Shown here: piece by piece, positions 9,577 through 18,141 of the stretch
How the letters are laid out: each line of letters opens with the position of its first letter
Position numbering within the stretch: the stretch's first letter is position 1
Assembly (NCBI GenBank): GCA_017879645.1
Contig: JAAEXZ010000010.1
Location: 1-55,734, forward strand
Direction of reading: 5' to 3'
DNA: 55,734 nt
DNA from: Nitrosomonas sp.
GTDB lineage: Bacteria > Pseudomonadota > Gammaproteobacteria > Burkholderiales > Nitrosomonadaceae
Translations under genes and position numbers: made by a program
The notes under the pieces: generated by a model
The model's database searches: none
The model's input: only the letters and a program-made list of their open reading frames with translations
What the model was told of the DNA's origin: nothing

Positions 9577-10122
9577 CTATTTTTTAGTATTCCCTGCACC
9601 AGGCAACAGCTCAAAAAAAGTATACGATATTGTTACAGTTTGAATATCCGTTGGTATCCCAGGCTCAATCACAAATTGTACTGGCATTTGTTTTGTTTCA
9701 TGTGGCTTGAGTATTTGTTTAGTAAAACAAAAACATTCAAATTTCTTTAAATGCTTATCCAGAAAGCGGGGACTATAACTCGGTATCGCTTGTCCAGTTA
9801 CTTCACGATCTGAATTATTTGTAATTTCATACATCACTTCAATTGTCTGTCCTGGGTGAATTCGTGCACTGGATTGTAGTGGTTTGAAACTCCACGGCAA
9901 GTCTCTTGTATTTGCATCAAACTCGACCGTTATCCAACGCTGCTCATCCACCCAGTTATCTTTGACCTGTACGTCTGGTTTTAACAAATTATTAATTCCA
10001 GTTACTTCGCAAAACTTTTCATAAAATGGTACCAGTGCATAACCAAACACAAACATGATCAATGTGAAAACCAACAACTTTTTCATCATCAAAACATTCG
10101 CACTTGAAGTCCTATTTACCAT
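9577..10122 (-). CDS. ctaG: cytochrome c oxidase assembly protein CtaG (Cox11)
   Basis: This 181-aa copper chaperone inserts CuB into subunit I. It has one N-terminal membrane helix (about 14-30) followed by a periplasmic Ig-like beta domain. The copper-binding CFCF motif is present in KKFECFCFTKQIL. The conserved VPFYEKFCEVTGIN just after the helix adds the third family cysteine. Length and order between ctaD and ctaE are standard. The start codon overlaps the end of the preceding small gene by 7 bases. Confidence 0.95.
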   Translation of the reverse strand: MVNRTSSANVLMMKKLLVFTLIMFVFGYALVPFYEKFCEVTGINNLLKPDVQVKDNWVDEQRWITVEFDANTRDLPWSFKPLQSSARIHPGQTIEVMYEITNNSDREVTGQAIPSYSPRFLDKHLKKFECFCFTKQILKPHETKQMPVQFVIEPGIPTDIQTVTISYTFFELLPGAGNTKK

Positions 10123-10223
10123 TGTTTTGCTATAACCAAAATATAAAGTGCTACTACCGTAATCAACAGAAACAACGCCGTTCTAATCTTCTTTCGTTTC
10201 TGTTCTGTATCTTTTTCAGACAT
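10116..10223 (-). CDS. small cytochrome oxidase assembly peptide, 35 aa
   Basis: An ATG at 10221-10223 opens a 35-codon gene with a charged N-terminus (MSEKDTEQKRKKIR) and a single hydrophobic helix (TALFLLITVVALYILVIA), ending KQW. It sits 10 bases after ctaD and overlaps ctaG by 7 bases, so translation is probably coupled. Tiny single-helix proteins at this position in proteobacterial oxidase operons are annotated as cytochrome oxidase small assembly proteins. The exact role is not known. Confidence 0.75.
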   Translation of the reverse strand: MSEKDTEQKRKKIRTALFLLITVVALYILVIAKQW

Positions 10224-10233
10224 ACAAATCTCT

Positions 10234-11820
10234 TTACTTGACTACTGGTGGTTTTTCAAAACTATGATATGGAGCTGGCGTTGGCAGATGAGTCCATTCC
10301 AGCGTAGTCGCTCCATCCCATGGATTCTGAGGTGCTTTCTCTCCACTGCGGATGCAACTGATCATCACGTACAGGAATAAAAGTTGTGTCAAACCAAACC
10401 CAAATGCACCGATACTCGAAACCATGTTGAAATCAGCAAATTGCAAATTGTAATCTGGGATTCTGCGTGGCATGCCAGCCAAACCCAAGAAATGTTGCAC
10501 AAAGAATGTCAGATTGAAGAAAAACATAGATAACCAGAAATGCCATTTACCCAGTGTTTCGTTGTACATACGTCCTGTCCACTTTGGAATCCAGTAATAG
10601 GCACCCGCAAATAATGCAAACAAAGAACCTGATACCAATACATAGTGGAAATGCGCAATTACATAGTATGTATCTTGAACTTGAATATCGATCGGAACGA
10701 TTGCACAAATAACGCCACTAAAACCACCAATCACAAACAGGAAAATAAATCCGATTGCGAATAACATTGGAGTTTCAAACGACATCGATCCTTGCCACAT
10801 AGTTGCAGTCCAGTTAAATACCTTAACCCCTGTTGGCACTGCGATCAGCATGGTCGCATACATAAAGAACAACTGACCCACCGTTGGCATGCCCGCTGTG
10901 AACATGTGATGCGCCCAAACCACACAAGACAGAATAGCAATAGAAGCTGTAGCATAGACCATTGATGCATAACCAAATAATGGTTTACGCGAGAATGTCG
11001 GAATAACTTCAGACACGATACCGAAAGACGGCAAAATCATGATGTAAACTTCTGGGTGTCCGAAGAACCAGAAAATGTGTTGGAACATTACTGGATCACC
11101 ACCACCGGCCGCATTGAAAAAACTTGTACCAAAATGGCGATCTGTCAGCAGCATGGTAACCACACCGGCCAGTACTGGCATAACCAAAACCAGCAAATAA
11201 GCAGTGATTAACCATGTCCATACGAACATTGGCATTTTCATCAATGTCATGCCAGGAGCTCGCATATTCAGAATCGTTGTGATGATATTAATCGACCCCA
11301 TGATTGAAGACGCACCTAAAATGTGCACCGCAAAAATCATCAGATCAACACCTAGTCCACCTTGCGTTGATAGTGGTGGATAGAATGTCCAGCCACCTGC
11401 GGCGGCACCACCTGGCACAAAGAATGAACTAACCAGTAGTGTTGCAGCAACCGGCAGCAACCAGAAACTCCAGTTGTTCATACGTGCAAATGCCATATCA
11501 GGTGCACCAATCATCAGTGGTACTTGCCAGTTAGCAAAACCCACGAATGCTGGCATGATGGCACCAAACACCATGATCAGACCATGCAATGTAGTAAATT
11601 GATTGAATAATTCGGGTTGTAAAATTTGAATTCCTGGCTGAAACAATTCAGCACGAATTCCCAAAGCTAAAGTTCCCCCCGTAAGAAACATTGCAAAACT
11701 GAACCATAAGTACATTGTTCCAATGTCTTTATGGTTGGTAGTTGTTATCCAGCGCATTATTCCACTAGGATGATGATCATCATGTCCATGACCGTGCGCG
11801 TCACCATGTACTGCTGCCAT
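10234..11820 (-). CDS. ctaD: cytochrome c oxidase subunit I
   Basis: This 528-aa catalytic subunit carries heme a and the heme a3-CuB site. About twelve helices are visible. Key ligands: [12 protein letters not shown] (low-spin heme histidine), [18 protein letters not shown] (CuB His with the crosslinked Tyr), [12 protein letters not shown] (two CuB histidines) and [13 protein letters not shown] (the heme histidines). The N-terminus has a His-rich [14 protein letters not shown] stretch that could hold metal ions. The gene is 12 bases from ctaC and co-transcribed. The product is the terminal oxidase that reduces O2 with electrons from cytochrome c. Confidence 0.97.
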   Translation of the reverse strand: MAAVHGDAHGHGHDDHHPSGIMRWITTTNHKDIGTMYLWFSFAMFLTGGTLALGIRAELFQPGIQILQPELFNQFTTLHGLIMVFGAIMPAFVGFANWQVPLMIGAPDMAFARMNNWSFWLLPVAATLLVSSFFVPGGAAAGGWTFYPPLSTQGGLGVDLMIFAVHILGASSIMGSINIITTILNMRAPGMTLMKMPMFVWTWLITAYLLVLVMPVLAGVVTMLLTDRHFGTSFFNAAGGGDPVMFQHIFWFFGHPEVYIMILPSFGIVSEVIPTFSRKPLFGYASMVYATASIAILSCVVWAHHMFTAGMPTVGQLFFMYATMLIAVPTGVKVFNWTATMWQGSMSFETPMLFAIGFIFLFVIGGFSGVICAIVPIDIQVQDTYYVIAHFHYVLVSGSLFALFAGAYYWIPKWTGRMYNETLGKWHFWLSMFFFNLTFFVQHFLGLAGMPRRIPDYNLQFADFNMVSSIGAFGFGLTQLLFLYVMISCIRSGEKAPQNPWDGATTLEWTHLPTPAPYHSFEKPPVVK

Positions 11821-11832
11821 AGTTATCTCCTT

Positions 11833-12651
11833 TTACTTGTTTTCCACATGCATTGATGTTTTAACTGCAGATGTACCTTGAGCTGCTACCCATTTTGTAT
11901 ATTCAGCTGCTTCGAGTACTTCCACAACGATTGGCATAAATCCGTGATCCTTACCGCACAACTCAGCACATTGACCACGATAAATTCCTGGTTTGTCCGC
12001 CTTAAACCAAGTGTCTCGTATAAAGCCCGGAATCGCATCCTGCTTGATTCCCAGCGCAGGCACCCACCATGCATGAAGCACGTCATTAGCTGTCAAAATG
12101 ATACGCACCTTTTTACCTACAGGCACAACCACTCGATTATCCACTTCTAATAGATAGTTTTCACCTTTAGGAGCCTTATTTTCTATCTGTGCGCGTGTTG
12201 TTGATAATTTGCTGAAAAAACTGATCCCCTCACCTTCACCTTGCAAATAATCATAACCCCACATCCACTGATAACCCGTAGCTTTGATTGTCATATCGGG
12301 ACTAGAAGTGTCCTTCATCGCGATAACTGTTTTTGTAGCTGGCCATGCCATAACCACGAGAATCAAACAAGGTATAACTGTCCAAATTATTTCGACAGCA
12401 GTGCTATGGTGAAAATTTGCCGCTTTGTAGCCCAATGATTTGCGGTGTTTAAGAACCGAATAAAACATAACACCAAACACACCGATAAATATGACCAAAC
12501 AAATCCACATCAGAATGATGTGCTGGTCATATATATCTTTAGCAATGACACTCTGAGGCTCAGGCAAATTATATTTCGACCCTAATGCCATGCTTGAGTA
12601 CAGAGCAAGAGCGGAGACCCCCGCCAAGGTTACAACTGATTTACTTCTCAT
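11833..12651 (-). CDS. ctaC: cytochrome c oxidase subunit II
   Basis: This subunit accepts electrons from cytochrome c through the binuclear CuA centre. The CuA motif is intact in YRGQCAELCGKDHGFMPIVV, with a further His in DVLHAWWVPALG. Two membrane helices follow the signal peptide, and QWMWGYDY is the conserved aromatic patch. There is no fused C-terminal heme-c domain. The start at ATG 12649-12651 (MRSKSVVTLAG) gives a clean signal peptide and has a strong GGGGG ribosome site. The frame is open to 12708 but those extra codons are unlikely to be used. The product is 272 aa, and it is the first gene of the oxidase operon. Confidence 0.95.
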   Translation of the reverse strand: MRSKSVVTLAGVSALALYSSMALGSKYNLPEPQSVIAKDIYDQHIILMWICLVIFIGVFGVMFYSVLKHRKSLGYKAANFHHSTAVEIIWTVIPCLILVVMAWPATKTVIAMKDTSSPDMTIKATGYQWMWGYDYLQGEGEGISFFSKLSTTRAQIENKAPKGENYLLEVDNRVVVPVGKKVRIILTANDVLHAWWVPALGIKQDAIPGFIRDTWFKADKPGIYRGQCAELCGKDHGFMPIVVEVLEAAEYTKWVAAQGTSAVKTSMHVENK

Positions 12652-13083
12652 ATTTCCCCCCACATGATTACTAATTTTACAGATTCCAGGTATGACTAAC
12701 GTCATCAAACCTGACCGTTTGCTTTTTCCTGCTAGCTTTTGGAAACCTTACGACGAGTTTTATTTTGCAAAAAACAAGTGTCGATTGACGATTAATCTTT
12801 CCTTGGTCAAATTTCCTTTTTATCCGCAACTTAGATTTTATTAGTTATAGAGTATCTTCTACATGCTAATTAATCGAATGGAAATTCTAGCACGCCACTC
12901 TTGGTCAAACAAGGAAAATCATGATTTTTATAGCAATATTCCCCTGTTAAAAAAAGGGTAATGCTTTTTTTCTATCTCCACAAAATCATTTTTTCAAACA
13001 AAAAAACTTCTCATTTTTTGATATATATTTTTGTTCTCATTATTTTCGAACACTTTTTTTACATTATAAAATTTTTGAATGAT
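12652..13083. promoter_or_regulatory. AT-rich leader and promoter region upstream of ctaC
   Basis: There is no credible gene in these 432 bases. The region is strongly AT-rich from about 12940 to 13080, where plus-strand frames encode only low-complexity F/I/K/N peptide. The 10-bp sequence CTTGGTCAAA occurs twice as a direct repeat (12802-12811 and 12900-12909); on the minus strand it reads TTTGACCAAG toward ctaC. A convincing -10 box at the right distance from either copy was not found, so operator or promoter roles are only suggestions. Confidence 0.4.
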
Positions 13084-13263
13084 TTAAATCGATCTAAGCA
13101 ACACCCCCACAAACAACATAACAACAAGAATTATTGCAATGAAAATTAACCAATCTGAAGTTGTTCCACGCGGACTATCCTTCAGTTTGCTCTTAGCTGC
13201 GGGATATAACACTACAATAAACATTCCCAACGCCAATGCAGATATCAAATCGCTCCAATTCAT
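13084..13263 (-). CDS. 59-aa two-helix membrane protein, uncharacterised
   Basis: ATG at 13261-13263 to TAA at 13084-13086. The protein starts MNWSDLISALALGMFIVVLY, has a short charged loop KSKLKDSPRG, then a second helix WLIFIAIILVVMLFVGVLL and ends RSI. Two membrane segments with a positively charged loop are plainly visible. It lies after the terminator of the BI-1/YccA gene and 432 bases before ctaC on the same strand, so it has its own promoter or depends on read-through. The overlapping plus-strand frame is low in hydrophobic pattern and less plausible. Family not recognised. Confidence 0.65.
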   Translation of the reverse strand: MNWSDLISALALGMFIVVLYPAAKSKLKDSPRGTTSDWLIFIAIILVVMLFVGVLLRSI

Positions 13264-13282
13264 ATTTTGTTTTTTCTCAAAA

Positions 13283-13306
13283 AAAACCCCGGATAACCGG
13301 GGTTTT
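13283..13306 (-). terminator. rho-independent terminator after the BI-1/YccA gene
   Basis: There is a perfect 10-bp stem, AAAACCCCGG (13283-13292) and CCGGGGTTTT (13297-13306), with a 4-base loop. On the minus strand it is followed by a run of eight or more T (complement of 13279-13288). It lies 29 bases after the stop codon of the gene at 13335-14006. Confidence 0.9.
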
Positions 13307-13334
13307 CATCAATTAGCTTAACAAGCTCTGAAAA

Positions 13335-14006
13335 TCAATCATCACTTCCCATGATACCCAATATTTGCAGTAAGCTAATGAATATGTTGAAAATGGTCAT
13401 ATACAAACCAATCGTTGCCAATACATAATTGGTCTCTCCTCCATTAATGATTCGACTGGTATCATACAAAATGAAACCACTCATAATCATGATTACAACT
13501 GCGGAGATTGTCAGCGACAGCGCAGGAATCTGCAGAAAAATATTGGCAAGGGCAGCTAGCATCACGAGCAAAAATCCCACGAGCAAAAACCCCCCGAGAA
13601 AACTAAAATCTTTCCGAGTTAAAAGAACATAAGCTGACAGTCCCATGAAGATCGCTCCTGTTCCCACAAATGACATCGTGATTATGTTGCTTCCATTCGG
13701 TAATGCAGCATAGGCTGTCAGAATTGGCCCTAAACCAAACCCTAATAATCCAGTAATCAAAAATACAATACCGATTCCAGCGGACGAATTAGCAAAACGG
13801 GGTAAAACAAACATGGCAAGAATCATGCCGCCAATGACAGATATCAAATAGGTCATTTGTGGCATTTTAAGAAACATTGACAATGCAGCGGTGAATCCAC
13901 TGAACAACAATGTTAGTGACAACAGCATGTAAGTATTACGTAATACTTTGTTAGTCGAAAAAACCGCTGTGGATTTTTGCGCAACTGACAAATAATCTTG
14001 ATTCAT
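13335..14006 (-). CDS. Bax inhibitor-1 family membrane protein (YccA-like)
   Basis: This 223-aa protein has seven hydrophobic helices in the BI-1/UPF0005 arrangement. Family landmarks are the N-terminal LRNTYMLLSLTLLFSGFTAA, an interior FLGGFLLVGFLL, and the C-terminal GFILYDTSRIINGGETNYV, whose aspartate belongs to the conserved pore/pH-sensor region. In E. coli, YccA modulates FtsH protease. BI-1 relatives act as pH-gated ion leak channels. The gene ends just before a strong terminator. Confidence 0.9.
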   Translation of the reverse strand: MNQDYLSVAQKSTAVFSTNKVLRNTYMLLSLTLLFSGFTAALSMFLKMPQMTYLISVIGGMILAMFVLPRFANSSAGIGIVFLITGLLGFGLGPILTAYAALPNGSNIITMSFVGTGAIFMGLSAYVLLTRKDFSFLGGFLLVGFLLVMLAALANIFLQIPALSLTISAVVIMIMSGFILYDTSRIINGGETNYVLATIGLYMTIFNIFISLLQILGIMGSDD

Positions 14007-14124
14007 AAGAAGCCTCCCAAAATTCTAAATTTTATCAATGTACCCATACGGCCATTAAGACTAACATAGAACAAATATAGTTCAAGTCTTACTGAACTGG
14101 CAGTATTTCTGTTTTTAATCAGTA

Positions 14125-14559
14125 TTAACCCTTCTTGGCCAACGCGAAATTATATATCTGAAAAAATCCTCCTCGTTCCACAAGTGTAATATTCAAACTG
14201 ACCAAGCCTGCATCAAAATTAGCTGAGCCCGAGTAATTGATGTGCTTTTCTCCTAATAGCGAAAAGGCACTGACTGTCCGAGAAAAATCAAGCTCCTCAA
14301 TGGACCGATATCGACCGAATGTTTTATAGAGCTCCAATAGATTTTCCAATTGTTCATCAGTTACGTTCTCTTTGGCTTCTGGCGCTAGCTGCAACATTAG
14401 AGATTGCTTTTCCCAATTCGAAATTTGAGTCAGAATTTGCGCAACGGCTGGCTCGGCAGATTTGCTGTATAGCTCCTTTTCCTTTGTTGTATGAAAATAC
14501 AGCATGACAACCAGTGTTAAAAGTAAAGCAACAACCATTCGCAATGTTTGAATTCGCAT
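14125..14559 (-). CDS. membrane-anchored periplasmic protein, unknown function
   Basis: The start at ATG 14557-14559 (MRIQTLRMVVALLLTL) gives 144 aa with a signal anchor at residues 7-22 and an otherwise soluble domain. The domain is helical first (AVAQILTQISNWEKQSLMLQ, then ENLLELYKTFGRY) and ends in beta-like strands (LVSLNITLVERGGFFQIYNF). The frame is open to 14601, overlapping ruvB, but that N-terminus lacks a signal shape. It follows ruvB by 10 bases and is probably the last gene of the yebC-ruvCAB operon. Family not recognised. Confidence 0.7.
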   Translation of the reverse strand: MRIQTLRMVVALLLTLVVMLYFHTTKEKELYSKSAEPAVAQILTQISNWEKQSLMLQLAPEAKENVTDEQLENLLELYKTFGRYRSIEELDFSRTVSAFSLLGEKHINYSGSANFDAGLVSLNITLVERGGFFQIYNFALAKKG

Positions 14560-14569
14560 AATTCTAATA

Positions 14570-15616
14570 TCAAGTATTATTTTCTTCCCACAAATCCACA
14601 TTATTCATTTTCTGTGGTACTGAAATCCCAAAATGCTGATAAGCAGCAGAAGTAGCAACACGACCGCGCGATGTACGTTTCAAAAAACCTTGCTGGATCA
14701 AATAGGGCTCCAATACATCCTCAATGGTATCGCGCTCTTCGCTAATCGCAGCAGCAAGACTGTCTACTCCAACAGGCCCCCCTTCAAATTTCTGTAATAT
14801 CGCCATCAACAATTTCCTATCCATAAGATCAAGCCCCAGAGCATCTACATCAAGCATATTCAAGGCCGCATTCGCAACCGAGCCTGTCACGTACCCATCT
14901 GCTTTTATCTCAGCAAAATCCCTTACTCGACGCAACAAACGATTAACAATACGTGGCGTACCGCGTGATCGACATGCAATCTCTGCTGCCCCATCGGGTG
15001 ATATGTTGACATTAAGCAAACTTGCAGAACGCATCACAATCCTACTCAGCTCCTCCGATGTATAAAACTCCAGTCGTGACACAATCCCAAATCGGTCCCG
15101 CAACGGATTAGTAAGCATACCTGCGCGAGTGGTTGCTCCCACCAGGGTGAAAGGTGGCAAATCGAGTTTAACCGAACGTGCCGCTGGTCCTTCCCCAATC
15201 ATGATATCCAGCTGATAGTCTTCCAATGCCGGATAAAGAATTTCTTCTACCATGGGTGACAAGCGATGAATCTCATCTATAAACAACACATCATTGGGAT
15301 CAAGATTTGTTAGTAAGGCGGCCAGATCACCAGGACGCTCCAGAACTGGGCCGGAAGTCTGCCTTAAATTAACACCCATCTCTTTGGCAACAATATGCGC
15401 CAACGTAGTTTTACCCAAACCTGGAGGGCCAAATAGCAAAACATGGTCCAGTGCTTCATTACGCTTCCTCGCAGCAGCAATAAAGATCTGCAATTGGCTA
15501 CGAATTTTTTCCTGGCCAACGTAATCTTCAAGTTGCTTGGGACGTAATGCACGTTCCACATTATCTTCCTGAAGTGTAGAAGTCGTTGCAGTAACCAAAC
15601 GATCTGTTTCAATCAT
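14570..15616 (-). CDS. ruvB: Holliday junction branch migration helicase RuvB
   Basis: This 348-aa AAA+ motor drives branch migration of Holliday junctions together with RuvA. The Walker A motif is [12 protein letters not shown] (about 63-74), Walker B is [11 protein letters not shown], sensor 1 is [10 protein letters not shown], and the arginine finger region is PLRDRFG. The C-terminal winged helix includes [13 protein letters not shown]. The gene lies 21 bases downstream of ruvA in the usual ruvCAB order. Confidence 0.97.
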   Translation of the reverse strand: MIETDRLVTATTSTLQEDNVERALRPKQLEDYVGQEKIRSQLQIFIAAARKRNEALDHVLLFGPPGLGKTTLAHIVAKEMGVNLRQTSGPVLERPGDLAALLTNLDPNDVLFIDEIHRLSPMVEEILYPALEDYQLDIMIGEGPAARSVKLDLPPFTLVGATTRAGMLTNPLRDRFGIVSRLEFYTSEELSRIVMRSASLLNVNISPDGAAEIACRSRGTPRIVNRLLRRVRDFAEIKADGYVTGSVANAALNMLDVDALGLDLMDRKLLMAILQKFEGGPVGVDSLAAAISEERDTIEDVLEPYLIQQGFLKRTSRGRVATSAAYQHFGISVPQKMNNVDLWEENNT

Positions 15617-15637
15617 GCCATTTTCTTGAAGCCTAGA

Positions 15638-16222
15638 TTAATTGCCTTTGGACAACCATTGCAGCGCCAGACGAATGCCATCAGAAACCGACACATCTGC
15701 AGGCATTTGCTTCACAACCTTATTCACCTCGCGGTCGCTGTAGCCCAGAGCAAGCAAAGCATTATAGATATCATCATTTTCCGATGAGCTGGAACGCATA
15801 CTCTCCATAGCTGGCGATACCGTATCCAATTTATCCCGCAATTCAAGCAGCAATCGTTCAGCGGTCTTTTTTCCAATACCCGGAACCCGAATTAAGTAAG
15901 TACTATCCTGAGCACTTACTGCTTCATGCAACTCTCCAATACTCAGCCCAGATAGTAGTGCCAAGGCAGTCCGCGCACCGACACCTGAAATTTTGAGTAA
16001 CTGTCGAAAAATTTGGCGTTCACACTCAGTCGCAAAACCAAATAGCAAATGAACATCTTCCCGTATCAGCAAGTGTGTGTATAGCGTCACCTCAGATCCT
16101 GTAGCCGGTAAATCGTAAAAAGTGCTCATTGGCACATCGACTTCATATCCCAATCCCTGCACATCCAGCAAAACCTGTGGAGGACGCTTTTCCAGCAGAA
16201 CACCGCGCACACGACCAATCAT
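15638..16222 (-). CDS. ruvA: Holliday junction DNA-binding protein RuvA
   Basis: This 194-aa tetrameric protein binds four-way junctions and loads RuvB. The N-terminal OB-fold begins [20 protein letters not shown]. Two helix-hairpin-helix motifs follow: [18 protein letters not shown] and [20 protein letters not shown]. The C-terminal RuvB-contacting domain includes EVNKVVKQM. The start at ATG 16220-16222 overlaps the ruvC stop codon by 4 bases (ATGA), which implies coupled translation. The frame extends to 16306 but would overlap ruvC needlessly. Confidence 0.96.
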   Translation of the reverse strand: MIGRVRGVLLEKRPPQVLLDVQGLGYEVDVPMSTFYDLPATGSEVTLYTHLLIREDVHLLFGFATECERQIFRQLLKISGVGARTALALLSGLSIGELHEAVSAQDSTYLIRVPGIGKKTAERLLLELRDKLDTVSPAMESMRSSSSENDDIYNALLALGYSDREVNKVVKQMPADVSVSDGIRLALQWLSKGN

Positions 16223-16737
16223 ACCAGACGCCCCTTCTTCATGTGGTAACCGGCAATCGATGTTTTTCCCAGCCCCAGACCACCATGTGCATGACAGATC
16301 GCACAAGCCAGTGCATCGGCTGCATCGGCACTTGGTGTGCCTTTCAGATTCAATAATCGCATCACCATTTGCTGCACTTGATCCTTTTTTGCGTGACCAT
16401 TTCCAACGACAGCCTGTTTTATTTGCAGTGCCGAATATTCTGCTACCGGCAAGTTATTCATGACTGCAGCACAAATAGCAGCGCCACGCGCTTGTCCCAG
16501 CATTAAAGTTGATTTTGGGTTGATATTGACGAAAACCTGCTCAATGGCAACATGCTGAGGCTGAAATTGTGTTATCACCTGAGTCAGGTTATCAAGTATG
16601 GATTTGAGTCTATCCGGAAGTTCTCCTTCGGGTATCCTGATACAGCCACTGCTGACATAGATCAGGTCATGACCGTTTTTTTCGATAATACCGAAACCGG
16701 TAATCCGTAAACCAGGATCAATGCCGAGAATTCGAAT
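16219..16737 (-). CDS. ruvC: crossover junction endodeoxyribonuclease RuvC, probable AUU start
   Basis: RuvC cleaves Holliday junctions symmetrically. From the proposed start the product is 172 aa, with all four catalytic acids: D7 in [14 protein letters not shown]66 in HVAIEQVFV, and D138 and D141 in [10 protein letters not shown]. There is no ATG, GTG or TTG in frame between the upstream stop (TGA at 16801-16803, inside yebC) and the conserved N-terminus. The first usual candidate, GTG at 16576-16578, would delete D7. ATT at 16735-16737 stands exactly where the family's initiator Met lies and has AGGTGG a few bases upstream. The alternatives are a sequencing error or a point mutation of ATG. 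The gene is 23 bases downstream of yebC and overlaps ruvA by 4. Confidence 0.9.
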   Translation of the reverse strand: MRILGIDPGLRITGFGIIEKNGHDLIYVSSGCIRIPEGELPDRLKSILDNLTQVITQFQPQHVAIEQVFVNINPKSTLMLGQARGAAICAAVMNNLPVAEYSALQIKQAVVGNGHAKKDQVQQMVMRLLNLKGTPSADAADALACAICHAHGGLGLGKTSIAGYHMKKGRLV

Positions 16738-16760
16738 ATTGCCACCTACCCCAGCTACGT

Positions 16761-17486
16761 TTATATATCCAGTACAGCCGTCGTATAAACAGCTTGCACA
16801 TCATCGAGATTTTCCAAAGCATCCAATAATTTCTGCATTTTAACTGCGTCTTCTCCACTAATCAGTGCTTCACTACTTGGCTTCATCGTTACTTCGGCCA
16901 ACTCTGATTTAAAACCAACTTTTTCCAACGCTTCTTTGACTGGAATGAATTCATATGGAGCCGTAATCACTTCAATACTTCCATCATCATTACTGATCAC
17001 ATCCTCGACTCCACTTTCCAATGCAGCTTCGATCAGGCTTTCTTCATCGGTTTCAGGGGAAAATATCAGTAAACCACAATGTTTAAATAAAAAACTTACC
17101 GAACCATCCGTTCCAAGATTACCACCATATTTGCTAAAAGCATGGCGTACATCGGCAACCGTTCTTGTTCGATTATCCGTCATACAGTCAACCATCACCG
17201 CTGCACCAGCAATTCCGTAGCCTTCATAGCGAATCTCTTCGTAATCCACTCCATCGAGTGCGCCACTACCACGTTTTATAGCACGCTCAACATTGTCTTT
17301 CGGCATATTCTGATCATATGCTTTATCTACAGCCAAACGTAGTCTCGGATTACTGTTAAGATCCCCTCCTCCCATGCGAGCAGCCACAGTTATTTCCTTG
17401 ATTAGTCTTGTGAAAACCTTCCCGCGCTTGGCATCCTGCGCAGCTTTCTTGTGCTTTATATTAGCCCATTTGCTATGACCTGCCAT
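16761..17486 (-). CDS. yebC: YebC/PmpR-family regulator
   Basis: This 241-aa TACO1/YebC-family protein begins with the hallmark [22 protein letters not shown] split across its first 22 residues, followed by [15 protein letters not shown] and ANIERAIKRG-like [11 protein letters not shown]. Members act as DNA-binding regulators or as translation factors that help ribosomes through proline-rich stretches. The three alpha/beta domains are all present. Placement directly upstream of ruvC is the classical yebC-ruvCAB arrangement. It is the first gene of that operon. Confidence 0.94.
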   Translation of the reverse strand: MAGHSKWANIKHKKAAQDAKRGKVFTRLIKEITVAARMGGGDLNSNPRLRLAVDKAYDQNMPKDNVERAIKRGSGALDGVDYEEIRYEGYGIAGAAVMVDCMTDNRTRTVADVRHAFSKYGGNLGTDGSVSFLFKHCGLLIFSPETDEESLIEAALESGVEDVISNDDGSIEVITAPYEFIPVKEALEKVGFKSELAEVTMKPSSEALISGEDAVKMQKLLDALENLDDVQAVYTTAVLDI

Positions 17487-18141
17487 TTTCCATATCCCTC
17501 TTTAAAGAAGGTTATATTATCATCGCGTATCCCGAGGATAAAGCCATAACACTGAATCAACGATTTTGATTTCTGTAGTTCGTTAAAGGGTATCATCAGC
17601 AATCTTTAAAAGTTACTCTGGGGCTGTCCTTTTAAACAGAACAAATGTGTCCGTTCAAAGGGGACAACTCCACTCTTCGTGAACGCCTAGAAACTCATCG
17701 TGCTGTGACGATCTTATTTCAGCGTCACCCTTCTGAACGATTAAGCAAAACACATTCGGACCAGAAATGCTTGAATAACGTCTGTATTTTTACTTCTATG
17801 ATTATCCAATTATGTTTCGAAAGGATAAGACAACCAACAAACTTCTACATCTTGAATATGGAGCCCAGGTTACTGGGTTAGTCTAGCGCCTCGGATCTTC
17901 CTTTTCTTATAGATCGGGAAGATGCCTTAGCACTTAGCCTAAACTTTCTAGGCTTTTGCAACTGATTCTAATGAATTTCCATCAGAGAATCTTTGGAAGT
18001 CAACCCAAAATCGCCTCTAAGCTAAATTACGAGGCCAAAGAGGAGCTTTTGATAATCCGGGTACGATCCCAACCACCAAGGATCCGTTGTCATATGCACT
18101 TGGAAAAATACAACCAACCCTTGATCACTCCCCTAACGAAG
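17487..18141. other. 655-bp intergenic region with inverted repeats, no assigned gene
   Basis: The region lies between glmS (upstream on the minus strand) and yebC. Plus-strand frames at 17645-17881 and 17956-18222 have no ribosome site and irregular composition, and the second runs into glmS. Two stem-loops are visible close together: ATCTTCC with GGAAGAT at about 17895-17923, and AGCCTA (17936-17941) with TAGGCT (17949-17954), followed by TTTT on the plus strand. A small RNA, the yebC leader, or decayed mobile DNA are all possible. No tRNA fold was seen. Confidence 0.35.

Noticed and set aside
12961-13149. 62-aa plus-strand frame upstream of ctaC
   Set aside because: Low-complexity F, I, K and N from AT-rich DNA, no good ribosome site, and it overlaps the better small gene on the other strand.
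13139-13321. 60-aa plus-strand frame
   Set aside because: Shadow of the two-helix membrane protein gene and it crosses a terminator hairpin.
16219-16578. Short RuvC starting at GTG 16578
   Set aside because: It omits the first beta strand and catalytic D7, while the upstream sequence encodes the perfect RuvC N-terminus.
17645-17881. 78-aa plus-strand frame in the glmS-yebC gap
   Set aside because: No ribosome site and scattered composition; no recognisable fold.
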